Source: Rubellimicrobium arenae (lineage in GTDB: Bacteria; Pseudomonadota; Alphaproteobacteria; Rhodobacterales; Rhodobacteraceae). From it: a DNA stretch of 51,631 nt. The position numbers and the translations under genes are program-made. Under the pieces are notes generated by a model, which did no database searches, had not been told where the DNA came from, and saw nothing but the letters and a program-made list of their open reading frames with translations. Shown here in pieces: positions 34,242-43,457 of this stretch (the first letter of the stretch is position 1; every line of letters begins with the position of its first letter). The stretch is taken from assembly GCF_017916275.1 (NCBI RefSeq), contig NZ_JAFMST010000018.1, positions 1 through 51,631 of the forward strand, read 5' to 3'.

Positions 34242-34314
34242 CTTCGCCTCCCTTGTGCTGGCGGCACCGAACCCGGTCGCCGGCCCGAGCGCAAGGCCCC
34301 GGGCGGCGGATCGG

Positions 34315-37300
34315 TCAGGCGAGCCCTTCGAGGAGATCAAGCACGAGGTCCATGCGCTCTTCCGCCGTGTCGCTGCTCCGGCGCAGGACCAGACGGCCAT
34401 CGACCCACTCGAGGGCGCCATCGCCCCCGGCGGTCGCCTCGGCCAGCCGCTCGGCCGCATCGGCCTCGACATCGAGCGCGATGGCCGCTGGCCCGGCCGA
34501 GATGCGGGTCACGCCCAGGGTCCGCGCCAAGGCGCGGATCGAGGCGGCCCGGAGGAGGTCCTTCACAGCGGGCGGGGGCGGCCCGAAGCGGTCGGCGATC
34601 TCGTCGGCCAGGCGGTCCACGTCGCCCGCCGCCTGCGTCCGGGCCAGCCGGTGGTAAAGGTTGATGCGGACCTCGGGCTCGGGGATGTAGTCGGAGGGCA
34701 GGGCGCCCGTGGCTTCGGCCTGGAACTCGACCTCGCGGTGCTGGGCCGGCTCGCCCTTGGCGGCGCGGATCGCGTCGGCCAGCAACTCCTGATAAAGGCC
34801 GAGCCCGATCAGCCGGACATGCCCGGTCTGGCGGTCGCCGAAGAGCTCGCCCCCGCCCCGCTGGTCGAGATCCTGCGCGCTGAGCGCCATCCCGGCCCCG
34901 AGCCGATCCAGCGCCTGGAGCGTGCCGAGCCGCTTCATCGTCGCGGGTGGCAGCTCGGCGCCCTCCTCGGTCATCAGGTGGCAGAACGCCTGGGCTCCAC
35001 CCCGGCCCACCCGGCCGCGAAGCTGGTGAAGCTGCGCCAGCCCGAACAGGTCGGGGCGCAGGACCAGCATCGTGTTCGCCCGCGGCACGTCGAGGCCGGA
35101 TTCGATGATGCTGGTGGCCAGGAGCACGTCTCCGTCGCCCTCGGCAAAGCCGACCATCACCTCGTCGATCTCCTTGGCCGGGAGCTGGCCGTGGGCGACG
35201 CGCAGGCGGAACCGGGGCAGGAGCCGTTGCAGGTCTTCGGCCACCGGCCCGATGTCCTCGACCCGCGGGACGACGACGAAGCTCTGGCCGCCGCGCCGTC
35301 GCTCCCGCAGGAGGGCGTGCCGCAGCGTGGCGTCCGTGCGCTCGGTGAGCAGGGTCCGGATGGGGCGCCTCCGGGCCGGAGGCGTCGCGATCACCGACAG
35401 GTCCTGAAGCCCCACCAGCGCCGACTGGAGGGTCCGGGGGATGGGAGTCGCGGTCATGCTGAGCAGATGGCCATTCTCGACCAGCCTGCGCGCCTTGTCC
35501 TTGTCCGGCAGGCCCAGGCGCTGCTCCTCGTCGATGATCATCAGCCCCAGGTCCGCGAAGGCCACGCTCTTGGCCAGGATGGCCTGGGTGCCCACCACGA
35601 GCCGGATGCTCCCATCACCGAGCCCGGCCTTGACGCGCCTGGCCTCGGCGGGACTCACGAGGCGCGACAGTTGGGCGACCTCGATGCCGAGGCCGTCGAA
35701 CCGCCGGCGCAGGTTCGAGACATGCTGCCGGGCGAGCACGGTCGTCGGCGCGAGCAGGGCCGCCTGCCGGCCCGCGAAGATGCAGGCCGCGACGGCGCGG
35801 ATCGCCACCTCGGTCTTGCCGAAGCCCACGTCGCCGATGACGAGCCTGTTCATGGGCGTCCCCGACGTCATGTCCTCGAGGGTGACGCGGATCGCGCGGG
35901 CCTGGTCCGGCGTTTCCTCGAAGGCGAACCGCGCGGCGAGCCGTTCGTAGGGCGCGCGGTCGGGCGCGAGCTTGGGGGCTTCCCTGGCCTGCCGTTCGGC
36001 GGCGGCGGCGATGAGGGCGCGGGCGGTCTCGGCCAGGCCCTCGGCCACCTTGGCGCGCCGCTTCTCCCAGCCCGCGGTGTTGAGCCGGTCCAGAGCGACC
36101 TCGCCCTCGTCGGAGCCGTAGCGCCAGATCTTGCCGGCCTCGGTCGCCGGCACGAGGAGGTGCTGCCCCTCGGCATAGGCCAGGCGGATGGCCTCGCCCT
36201 CCAGGCCCTCCACATCGATGGCCTCCAGGCCGTCGAGCCGGGCCACGCCATGATCCATGTGGACCACCAGGTCGCCCTTGTGCAGCTCGGCCGCCTCGAC
36301 GGTCCAGGGGGCTGCCACGGCGGCCGCGGCCGTTCCCCCGGCCCGGCTCCCCAGGACGTCGCGTGCGGTCATGACGGCCAAGCCCGCGCCGAGGTCCACG
36401 AAGCCCTCGTCCAAGGGGGCGTCCAGCGCCATCGGTGATCCGGGGTCGGCGGCCAGGGCCTGGTCCCAGTCCTCCGCGACCTCGGGCGCCTCGCCGGTGG
36501 CCTCGCGCAGGCGCCGGCCGAGCCGGGCCCGGTCGCGCCCCGCATATCCGGTCACGAGTACCCGGCGTCCAGCCTCGGTTTGACGGGCGAGGAAGTCGGC
36601 CACGGCCACCCGGGGGCGACGGGCCTCGGCGAAGGCGGGCACCGGCTCGAACGCCGTCCCATCCAGCATGACCGTCCCGGGCGCCGCCGCAAGGCGGTCC
36701 CACTCTTCGCCTGTCAGGTAAAGCCGCTCGGGGTCCGGCACGTGCCGGCCGCCCCCGCCATCCCGCGTCCGCTCCGCATAGGCGTCGACGATCTGCGACA
36801 GGCTCTGGTCCCGCAGCCGGAGCGCATCGGGCGTCAGCGTCAGCCGTGCCCCGGGCATATGGTCGAACAGGGTGGACAGGGCAGGGAAGGCGTCCGACAG
36901 GCCGCGCTCGGGCCGGGGCTCGTCCTCCTCCTCGGCCTCCGGATCGACGGGCCATTCCGACGCGGCGTCGACGGCCAGTTCCCGCACGTCCCCGATCGAG
37001 AGCTGCGTCGCAGGATCGTACCGGCGGATCGCGGTCACCTCGTCGCCAACCTCGATGCGGTAGGGCCATTCCGAAGCCGCCAGGTAGATGTCGATGACCT
37101 CGCCTCGGAACGCCACCTCGCCGGGCTCGTCGACCCGCTCGTCGATGCGGTAGCCCGCGGTCTCGCAGAAGCGGCGCAGCGCGGACTCGTCCAGGGGCCG
37201 GCCCACCTCCACCGCGAAGCCGCGCGCGCTCCCGACCGGCGGAACCCGCTGCAGGAGGGCGGCGGGCGTGGTCACGACGATCCGGGGGGCCTCGTGCGGG

Positions 37301-37554
37301 TCCGCCAGGCGGCGCAGCACGGCCATGCGGCGTCCCATCGCCTGAGCCGATGGCGCCGCCCAGTCATAGGGCAACACGTCCCAGGGCAGGAAGGCCGCGG
37401 CCCGCGTGCCGGGCGCGGCGCGGGCCAGGAATGCGGCGATCTCCTCGGCCCGGCTTTCCCCGGAGGTGACGTGAAGCAGGGCCCGGTGGCCCGATGCTTC
37501 CAGCAGAGCCAGGAGCCGCGCCGCCTCGAGGCCCGGAGGAAATTCAGTCGCCAC
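34315..37554 (-). CDS. mfd: Transcription-repair coupling factor (Mfd-like), divergent
   Basis: A translocase of about 1079 residues that removes stalled RNA polymerase at DNA damage and recruits UvrA. Visible parts: UvrB-like N-terminal domains (WDVLPYDWAAPS, GEVAFRGEVIDIYL), a CarD-like RNA polymerase-binding domain (KGDLVVHMDHGVARLDGLE), RecG-like helicase motifs GDVGFGKTEV, DEEQRLG, TATPIPRTLQ, ATSIIESGLDVPRANT and QLRGRVGRGG, then the C-terminal TRCF domain. It is shorter than E. coli Mfd (1148) and differs at DEEQRLGLPDKDK. Start GTG 37554 is a best guess; the frame is open to 37767. The divergence and placement suggest it may be a second, accessory copy. Confidence 0.88.
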   Translation of the reverse strand: MATEFPPGLEAARLLALLEASGHRALLHVTSGESRAEEIAAFLARAAPGTRAAAFLPWDVLPYDWAAPSAQAMGRRMAVLRRLADPHEAPRIVVTTPAALLQRVPPVGSARGFAVEVGRPLDESALRRFCETAGYRIDERVDEPGEVAFRGEVIDIYLAASEWPYRIEVGDEVTAIRRYDPATQLSIGDVRELAVDAASEWPVDPEAEEEDEPRPERGLSDAFPALSTLFDHMPGARLTLTPDALRLRDQSLSQIVDAYAERTRDGGGGRHVPDPERLYLTGEEWDRLAAAPGTVMLDGTAFEPVPAFAEARRPRVAVADFLARQTEAGRRVLVTGYAGRDRARLGRRLREATGEAPEVAEDWDQALAADPGSPMALDAPLDEGFVDLGAGLAVMTARDVLGSRAGGTAAAAVAAPWTVEAAELHKGDLVVHMDHGVARLDGLEAIDVEGLEGEAIRLAYAEGQHLLVPATEAGKIWRYGSDEGEVALDRLNTAGWEKRRAKVAEGLAETARALIAAAAERQAREAPKLAPDRAPYERLAARFAFEETPDQARAIRVTLEDMTSGTPMNRLVIGDVGFGKTEVAIRAVAACIFAGRQAALLAPTTVLARQHVSNLRRRFDGLGIEVAQLSRLVSPAEARRVKAGLGDGSIRLVVGTQAILAKSVAFADLGLMIIDEEQRLGLPDKDKARRLVENGHLLSMTATPIPRTLQSALVGLQDLSVIATPPARRRPIRTLLTERTDATLRHALLRERRRGGQSFVVVPRVEDIGPVAEDLQRLLPRFRLRVAHGQLPAKEIDEVMVGFAEGDGDVLLATSIIESGLDVPRANTMLVLRPDLFGLAQLHQLRGRVGRGGAQAFCHLMTEEGAELPPATMKRLGTLQALDRLGAGMALSAQDLDQRGGGELFGDRQTGHVRLIGLGLYQELLADAIRAAKGEPAQHREVEFQAEATGALPSDYIPEPEVRINLYHRLARTQAAGDVDRLADEIADRFGPPPPAVKDLLRAASIRALARTLGVTRISAGPAAIALDVEADAAERLAEATAGGDGALEWVDGRLVLRRSSDTAEERMDLVLDLLEGLA

Positions 37555-37828
37555 GTCCCGTCCCCATTTGTTGGCCGCCCGTGCGTGGCGGCACCATCCA
37601 CGTGGCCCTCTAACGACCCGAAATGGCCAGAGTTCCGGCGGAAGCCCGCCTGTCCCCGGGCCGCCCGGCCGAGGTTTTTCACCCAGAGCGGGAACCAGAA
37701 CCGCACCGGATTGCGTTGAACACCCGCGCCGAGGTTCGGGCGCCAGGGGCGCGGCCACATGGGACAAGCCGATCCGCCTTACCCGAGTGCCGAGTCCACA
37801 TCAGTCAAAAACAGATCCAGGAGAGACA

Positions 37829-40168
37829 ATGCCGGACGCGACCCCTTTCCCCGTGAATGACAACTCCGGCCTCCTGATTTGCTTCTCTCATCTGCGCTGG
37901 GATTTCGTCATTCAGCGTCCCCAGCACCTGATGAGACGCTTTGCCAAGGGTCGCCGGGTGATCTTCTGGGAGGAGATGATCCCGACCGACCACGACAAGC
38001 CCTACTACGAGGTTCACGTCTTCACCGACGACAAGGTCCGGGCCATCCGGCCGCGGATCCCGCACGGCTGGTCGGCCGAACGGTCCGAGCGGGCCCAGGC
38101 GGAGATGCTGGACGACGTGCTCGCGCTTCAGGGCAGCCCGAAGCCGACGCTGTGGTTCTACACGCCCATGATGTGGCCGATCGCCTCGCACGTGGCGGCG
38201 GAAGCCGTCGTCTATGACTGCATGGACGAGCTGTCCCATTTCAAGTTCGCTCCGCCCGAACTGCGCGAGCGCGAGGCCCAGCTGCTCAAGGCCGCCGATG
38301 TGGTGTTCACGGGCGGCTACAGCATCTACGAGGCGAAGCGCCTCCAGCACGACAACATCCACCCCTTCCCGTCCTCGGTGGACGGGGCGCACTTCTCCCA
38401 GGCGCGCCGGGGCATGGCCGTTCCGGGCGACATGGCGTCCATTCCCGGGCCGCGGCTCGGCTTCTACGGGGTGATCGATGAACGGATCGACCTCGGGCTG
38501 ATCGACCATGTCGCGGCCTCCCGTCCCGACTGGCACATCGTGATGGTGGGACCGGTCGTGAAGATCGGCGAGGCTGACCTGCCGCGTCGTCCGAACATCC
38601 ATTACCTCGGCGGCAAGAACTATGCGGAGCTGCCGGCCTACCTGTCGGGCTGGGACGTGGCGCTGATGCCCTTCGCCATCAACGAGGCCACGCGCTTCAT
38701 CTCGCCGACCAAGACGCCGGAATACCTGGCCGGCGGACGTCCCGTGGTCTCGACTCCGATCCGCGACGTCGTCCGTCATTATGGCACCCTTCAGGGCGTG
38801 AAGGTCGCGGATACGCCCGAGGCTTTCCTCCGTGCCTGCGACGAGGCCATGGACCTCTCGAAGACGCCGGATGTCTGGCGGCCCGAGGTGGACCGGATGC
38901 TCGCCGACCTGAGCTGGGACACCACCTTCAAGCGCATGGACCGCTTCGTGCAGGACGCCGTCCTGATGCGCCGGGCCCGCCGCTCGCCCGACCGCTTTGC
39001 CGCGCCGGGAATCCGCCGTGGAGGCTCGCGTCCCTATGACGTGGTCATCGCCGGCGCGGGCTTCGCGGGCGCCATCATGGCCGAGCGCCTGGCCGAGGGA
39101 TCGGGCAAGCGGGTCCTCGTGGTGGACAAGCGCAGCCACGTCGCGGGCAACGCCTACGACCTCCATGACAAGGCCGGCGTGCTGATCCACCAGTACGGCC
39201 CGCACATCTTCCACACCAACAGCGACCAGGTGGTCAGCTACCTGAGCCGCTTCACGGCCTGGCGGCCCTACGAGCACCGCGTCCTGGCGCGGGTGGGCGA
39301 CAAGCTCCTGCCCATGCCGATCAACCGCACGACGCTGAACGGCCTCTACAATCTCAACCTGCAGTCCGACGAGGACGCGGCGGCCTTCCTCGCCGCGCAG
39401 GCCGAGCCGGTGGAGGACATCCGGACCAGCCGCGACGTCGTCGTGAACGCCGTCGGCCGTCACCTCTACGAGACGTTCTTCCAAGGCTACACCCGCAAGC
39501 AGTGGGGCCTCGACCCGAGCGAGCTCGACAAGTCGGTGACGAGCCGGGTGCCGACGCGGACCTCGCTCGACGACCGGTACTTCACCGACACCTTCCAGGC
39601 GATGCCGCGCGACGGCTTCACCCGGATGTTCGAGCGGATGCTGGACCACCCCAACATCGACCTCGCGCTCGGGGCCGACTACCACGATCTCAAGGCGAAC
39701 GATCTGGCACCGCTCACCATCTATACCGGGCCGATCGACGCCTTCTTCGACCACCGCTTCGGGCCGCTGCCCTATCGCAGCCTGCAGTTCCGGCACGAGA
39801 CGCTGGACCAGCGGCGGTTCCAGGAGGTCGCGGTGGTCAACTATCCTGCCGAGGACGTGCCCTATACCCGGATCACCGAATACAAGTACCTCACCGGGCA
39901 GGTGCACGATAAGACCTCGATCACCTACGAGTATCCGAGCGCGGTGGGCGATCCGTACTACCCGATCCCGCGCCCCGAGAACCAGGTCCTTTACAAGAAG
40001 TACGAGGCCCTGGCCCTGCAGCGGGATGACGTGATCTTCCTCGGGCGGCTTGGCACCTACCGCTACTACAACATGGACCAGGTCGTCGGGCAGGCGCTTG
40101 CCACCTACCGGCGGTTGGCCGAGCGGATGGCGGTGCAGACCGGCGCGGCTTCCACCGCGGCGGAGTGA
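37829..40168 (+). CDS. Glycosyltransferase fused to UDP-galactopyranose mutase
   Basis: A 779-residue two-domain protein. Residues 1 to about 395 are a GT-B glycosyltransferase (start LLICFSHLRWDFVIQRPQHL; donor site KTPEYLAGGRPVVST near 299). Residues about 400-779 are a full UDP-galactopyranose mutase: FAD site AGAGFAGAIMAERL, DKRSHVAGNAYD, the YGPHIFHTN motif, SRVPTRTSLDDRYF and the C-terminal YRYYNMDQVVGQAL. The mutase makes UDP-galactofuranose; the fused transferase would be placed to use it. ATG 37829 has an AGGAGAG site. It is divergent from the Mfd-like gene, with 274 bases between starts. Galf transfer by the fused partner is inference. Confidence 0.9.
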   Translation: MPDATPFPVNDNSGLLICFSHLRWDFVIQRPQHLMRRFAKGRRVIFWEEMIPTDHDKPYYEVHVFTDDKVRAIRPRIPHGWSAERSERAQAEMLDDVLALQGSPKPTLWFYTPMMWPIASHVAAEAVVYDCMDELSHFKFAPPELREREAQLLKAADVVFTGGYSIYEAKRLQHDNIHPFPSSVDGAHFSQARRGMAVPGDMASIPGPRLGFYGVIDERIDLGLIDHVAASRPDWHIVMVGPVVKIGEADLPRRPNIHYLGGKNYAELPAYLSGWDVALMPFAINEATRFISPTKTPEYLAGGRPVVSTPIRDVVRHYGTLQGVKVADTPEAFLRACDEAMDLSKTPDVWRPEVDRMLADLSWDTTFKRMDRFVQDAVLMRRARRSPDRFAAPGIRRGGSRPYDVVIAGAGFAGAIMAERLAEGSGKRVLVVDKRSHVAGNAYDLHDKAGVLIHQYGPHIFHTNSDQVVSYLSRFTAWRPYEHRVLARVGDKLLPMPINRTTLNGLYNLNLQSDEDAAAFLAAQAEPVEDIRTSRDVVVNAVGRHLYETFFQGYTRKQWGLDPSELDKSVTSRVPTRTSLDDRYFTDTFQAMPRDGFTRMFERMLDHPNIDLALGADYHDLKANDLAPLTIYTGPIDAFFDHRFGPLPYRSLQFRHETLDQRRFQEVAVVNYPAEDVPYTRITEYKYLTGQVHDKTSITYEYPSAVGDPYYPIPRPENQVLYKKYEALALQRDDVIFLGRLGTYRYYNMDQVVGQALATYRRLAERMAVQTGAASTAAE

Positions 40169-40202
40169 TCGCGCCGCAAGCCTGTCCCTGAACGATGATC
40201 CG

Positions 40203-40222
40203 GCCGAGCCTTCGGGCTCGGC
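40203..40222 (+). terminator. Hairpin with TTCG tetraloop after the mutase fusion gene
   Basis: A perfect 8-bp stem GCCGAGCC / GGCTCGGC closed by TTCG, an especially stable loop, lies 34 bases past the stop of the fusion gene and is followed by TTCGTCCT. It probably terminates or strongly attenuates transcription before the next gene. Confidence 0.7.
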
Positions 40223-40356
40223 TTCGTCCTGCCGGGTGCCCGTTTCCCAGGCAGGCGCAGGCTGCGAATGGGGGGCCGTGTCGCTCCCTGCTTGCCCCGC
40301 GGGACCGTACCGGGTTCCCTGATCCCGTCTCCTCCCAGATCGTTGCAGGTGTGCTG

Positions 40357-42567
40357 GTGAGCCCAGAGCTTCATCCCGACGCGCGGAAGATCCGACTGCT
40401 TTTCGTGCCGGCCTTCCTCGATGCGGGTCCCGTGGCCCAAGAGATCCTCCACCTCGCACGACATCTGCCGCGCGTCGGCTATGCGATCACGGTGCTTCCA
40501 GCGTCGCGCGGGCCCGGCTCGCCGGGGCCGACCCTTGATCGCCTGCATGCGATGGGCGCCCGGGTCGACACCACGGCCTTCGACCTGTCCTTTGCGGATA
40601 CGGTCACCTATCTCGCGCGCAGGTTGCCCCGGGCGGACCTCGTGGTGTCCTGGCAGGACGTGGCCGACATCTATCCGGCGCTCGAACGTCTGGCCCTGAG
40701 GCCGCCTTTGATCGAACGCGGCTTTTCCGTCCGCGAGGCGCTGTCCGGGCCCAAGCACTTCACGGCGCGCTATGTCGGCGTTTCCCCCGCGGTGCGCGAA
40801 GCGGCAGCGGGGCGCCTGCCCGAACGGCCGCACCATGCGATCGATCTCCCGGCGATGATCGACCTTCCGGCGCCCAGGGCGGGCGATAGGGCTCGTCTTC
40901 GGGCGGCCCTGGGCCTCGGGCGCCGCGACATCCTGATCGGCTGGGCGGGCGCCGCGAACGATCCGGCCCAGTCGGACCGGGTCCTCAAGGTCATGGCGCA
41001 GGTGGCGGCCCGCCTGCCGCAGGCGCGATTCCTGCGGCCCGACGGGCTGCCGCCGACGGCCCGGCCTGTCCCGGGCATCATGGAGCCACGTGGCCGACGC
41101 GATCTTGGTCCTGCCATGGACGTCCTCTGCTGGTGGCCAGACGACGGGGAGCCCTTGGGGGACGCCGCCCGGGTGGCTGCGACGGGGCCTGCCGTCGCCC
41201 TAGCCGGGGAGGGCGGGCCGTCTTGGCTGCGTCACGATCGGACCGCCCTGGTGACGCCGCACCATCCGGTCGCTCTGGCCCGGGCCGTCATCCGGCTGGC
41301 CGCGAACGCCGCCCTGAGATCCCGTCTCGGCGCGACGCTTCGCGCGGATGTCGCGGCCTGCCTTGCGTCTGGAATCGTCGTGCCGGAATGGGAGCGTCTC
41401 TTCGCCCAAGTTCTGGCCGACGTGCCCTCGGCGTCAGGGCCGACGGTGTTTCAGACGTTCCTGCAAGGCGGATGGGAGTGTTCGACGCATGTTCGCGCCG
41501 ACGGGAGGCGCCTGGACGTGCTGGCGGCGACCCGGCACGACACCCATGCGGAGGCCGACTATCGCCAGCTTGGCGCCCTGGGTCTTTCGACGATGCGCGA
41601 CGGCCTGCGCTGGCATCGGATCGAGTCGACCCCGGGCACCTTCGACTTCTCCAGTTGGACCCCGATGCTGGACGCCGCGAAACGGACCGGGACGCAGGTG
41701 ATCTGGGACCTGCTGCACTATGGGTGGCCTGACGGGCTCGACATCTGGCGTCCCGACTTCGTGCAGCGCTTTGCCGCCTTCGCCCGCGCGGCCGCGATCC
41801 ACCGCCGCACGATGTCCGACGAGGTCCCGTTCTGGTGCCCCGTCAACGAGATGTCGTTCCACTCATGGGGCGGAGGCGACGTGGCCTACCTCAACCCGCA
41901 CGCCCGCGGCCGCGGCTTCGAGCTGAAATGCCAGCTTGCCTCCGCCTCCATCGCGGCCATGCGGGTGCTGCGCGAGGTCGATCCCCGCGCCCGGTTCGTC
42001 CATTGCGAGCCGATGATCGCCGTCCACCACGACCCCGCCACGGGCCGTCCCCGCTGGGAGGCCGAGGGCTACCACGACGCGCAGTTCCAGGCCTTCGACC
42101 TCGTGTCCGGGCGGCTCTGGCCGATGCTGGGCGGGCAGGAGGAGTTCCTGGATGTCGTGGGCGTGAATTACTACTTCAACAACCAATGGGTCCATGGCGC
42201 GCCGCCCATCGACTGGGACCACCCGCTTTATGCGCCGCTGTCGGACCTCCTGTTCGCCGTTCACGCCCGCTATGGCCGCCCCGTCCTGATCGCCGAGACC
42301 GGCGTCGAATGGGAGCGCCGCGCCCCCTGGTTCCGCTACGTGTCCACCGAAGTGGAGCGGGCGCGGGCGCGGGGCGTGCCGGTCGAGGGGATCTGCCTGT
42401 ATCCCATCGCCAACCATCCCGGCTGGGACGACGACCGCGATTGCCCGAACGGCCTCCTGGGCGCGCATCCCGGCCCCCGCGGGCGCGACGTCCACGAGCC
42501 GCTGGCGGCCGAGATCCTCGCCTTCCAGGACGCCTTGGGGGCCCGGCGGCGCCGCGCGACGGGCTAG
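40357..42567 (+). CDS. Glycosyltransferase-like domain fused to GH1-like glycosidase
   Basis: A protein of about 736 residues. The N-terminal part (to about 355) looks like a divergent GT-B glycosyltransferase: RLLFVPAFLDAGPVAQEIL at the start and, late in the part, VTPHHPVALARAVIRLAAN, as in GT4 ends; the usual EX7E is not clear. The C-terminal part (about 362-736) is GH1-like with acid/base Glu498 (CPVNEMSF) and nucleophile Glu647 (LIAETGVEW), followed by GICLYPIANHPGWDDDRDCP. The GH1 part is closest in style to the protein at 7139-8494 (PVNEM in both). Start GTG 40357 is uncertain; the frame is open to 40195. Joining a transferase to a retaining glycosidase fold suggests a role in building or trimming the glycan. 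Confidence 0.78.
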   Translation: MSPELHPDARKIRLLFVPAFLDAGPVAQEILHLARHLPRVGYAITVLPASRGPGSPGPTLDRLHAMGARVDTTAFDLSFADTVTYLARRLPRADLVVSWQDVADIYPALERLALRPPLIERGFSVREALSGPKHFTARYVGVSPAVREAAAGRLPERPHHAIDLPAMIDLPAPRAGDRARLRAALGLGRRDILIGWAGAANDPAQSDRVLKVMAQVAARLPQARFLRPDGLPPTARPVPGIMEPRGRRDLGPAMDVLCWWPDDGEPLGDAARVAATGPAVALAGEGGPSWLRHDRTALVTPHHPVALARAVIRLAANAALRSRLGATLRADVAACLASGIVVPEWERLFAQVLADVPSASGPTVFQTFLQGGWECSTHVRADGRRLDVLAATRHDTHAEADYRQLGALGLSTMRDGLRWHRIESTPGTFDFSSWTPMLDAAKRTGTQVIWDLLHYGWPDGLDIWRPDFVQRFAAFARAAAIHRRTMSDEVPFWCPVNEMSFHSWGGGDVAYLNPHARGRGFELKCQLASASIAAMRVLREVDPRARFVHCEPMIAVHHDPATGRPRWEAEGYHDAQFQAFDLVSGRLWPMLGGQEEFLDVVGVNYYFNNQWVHGAPPIDWDHPLYAPLSDLLFAVHARYGRPVLIAETGVEWERRAPWFRYVSTEVERARARGVPVEGICLYPIANHPGWDDDRDCPNGLLGAHPGPRGRDVHEPLAAEILAFQDALGARRRRATG

Positions 42568-42743
42568 GGGCCGCCACCTCACGACCTCGTGTCCCGGCGC
42601 TCCGGTGCCCATCTCGGACCCGACACGGCTCGTTCCGCGTTGGAGGCCCGTTCCACGATCCGACCCCGGGCCGCGCCCGGCGACCGCTTGCGGCTTTGCC
42701 GGCGGTCCCCGGTCCCGCGCGCCTTTCATCCTGAGGAGCTTCC

Positions 42744-43445
42744 ATGGACCGAACCCGATCCTCCCGGCTTTCCGAGCAGAAGCTGGTCGCGGCAGCGGCG
42801 ACGCTGGGCCTTGGAGCCCTGGCCGGCCTTGCGGCCTATTCGTATCTCGGCCCCTCGGCCTCGCAGGCCCAGCGGCATGCCAAGACTCCGCGCCTGACCG
42901 ACGACGCGCCCGGCCGCACGGCGAGGCAGGCGCGCTTCGGGGATTACGCGGTGACCGGCCGGAGCGTCACCATCAACCGTCCGCGCCAGGAGATCTATGC
43001 GTTCTGGCGCGACTTCTCGAATCTTTCGAAGTTCATGGAGAACATCGAGGACGCGGGCGAGTCCGAGCCCGGCTTCTCCTCCTGGACGATCCGGGCGCCC
43101 TTGGGTCAGACCGTCAAGGTGAAGTCCCGCATCGTCTCGGACCGGCCGGGCGAGCAGATCGCCTGGCGCTCGACCGAGGAATCGCAGATCGACACCGAAG
43201 GAAAGGTGATGTTCCGCGACGCCCCCGGCGGGCGCGGGACGATCGTCGAAACGATCATCTCCTACAAGCCGCCCCTGGGCGCCGTCGGGCAGGCGGTCGC
43301 CAAGCTCTTCTCGGCCGAGCCCTCGGTCCAGGCCCGCCGCGACCTGAAGCGGCTCAAGATGCTCCTCGAGACCGGGGAGATCGCCACGAACAGGAACCGC
43401 CGCGGAGAGGGCGGCAAGTACCAGCAACAGATGTCGCCGGTCTGA
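42744..43445 (+). CDS. SRPBCC-family membrane-anchored protein
   Basis: A 233-residue protein. A hydrophobic segment (about 14-35) gives one N-terminal membrane anchor, then a linker, then an SRPBCC/polyketide-cyclase-like fold (about 65-215): SVTINRPRQEIYAFWRDFSN, GEQIAWRSTEES and GTIVETIISYKPP. This matches the family of 'cyclase/dehydrase' proteins found widely in alphaproteobacteria, thought to bind small hydrophobic ligands; function is unknown. ATG 42744 has a GAGGAG site. It is the first gene of a three-gene unit; the dehydrogenase starts 12 bases after its stop. Confidence 0.85.
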   Translation: MDRTRSSRLSEQKLVAAAATLGLGALAGLAAYSYLGPSASQAQRHAKTPRLTDDAPGRTARQARFGDYAVTGRSVTINRPRQEIYAFWRDFSNLSKFMENIEDAGESEPGFSSWTIRAPLGQTVKVKSRIVSDRPGEQIAWRSTEESQIDTEGKVMFRDAPGGRGTIVETIISYKPPLGAVGQAVAKLFSAEPSVQARRDLKRLKMLLETGEIATNRNRRGEGGKYQQQMSPV

Positions 43446-43457
43446 GGAGGCCCCCGA

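Noticed and set aside
33703-36438. Open frame of 911 codons on the plus strand
   Set aside because: Shadow of the FGGY kinase and Mfd-like genes; the translation is low-complexity Arg/Pro/Gly-rich with no motif.
37805-40459. Open frame of 884 codons on the minus strand
   Set aside because: Shadow of the glycosyltransferase-mutase fusion gene, which has clear motifs on the plus strand.
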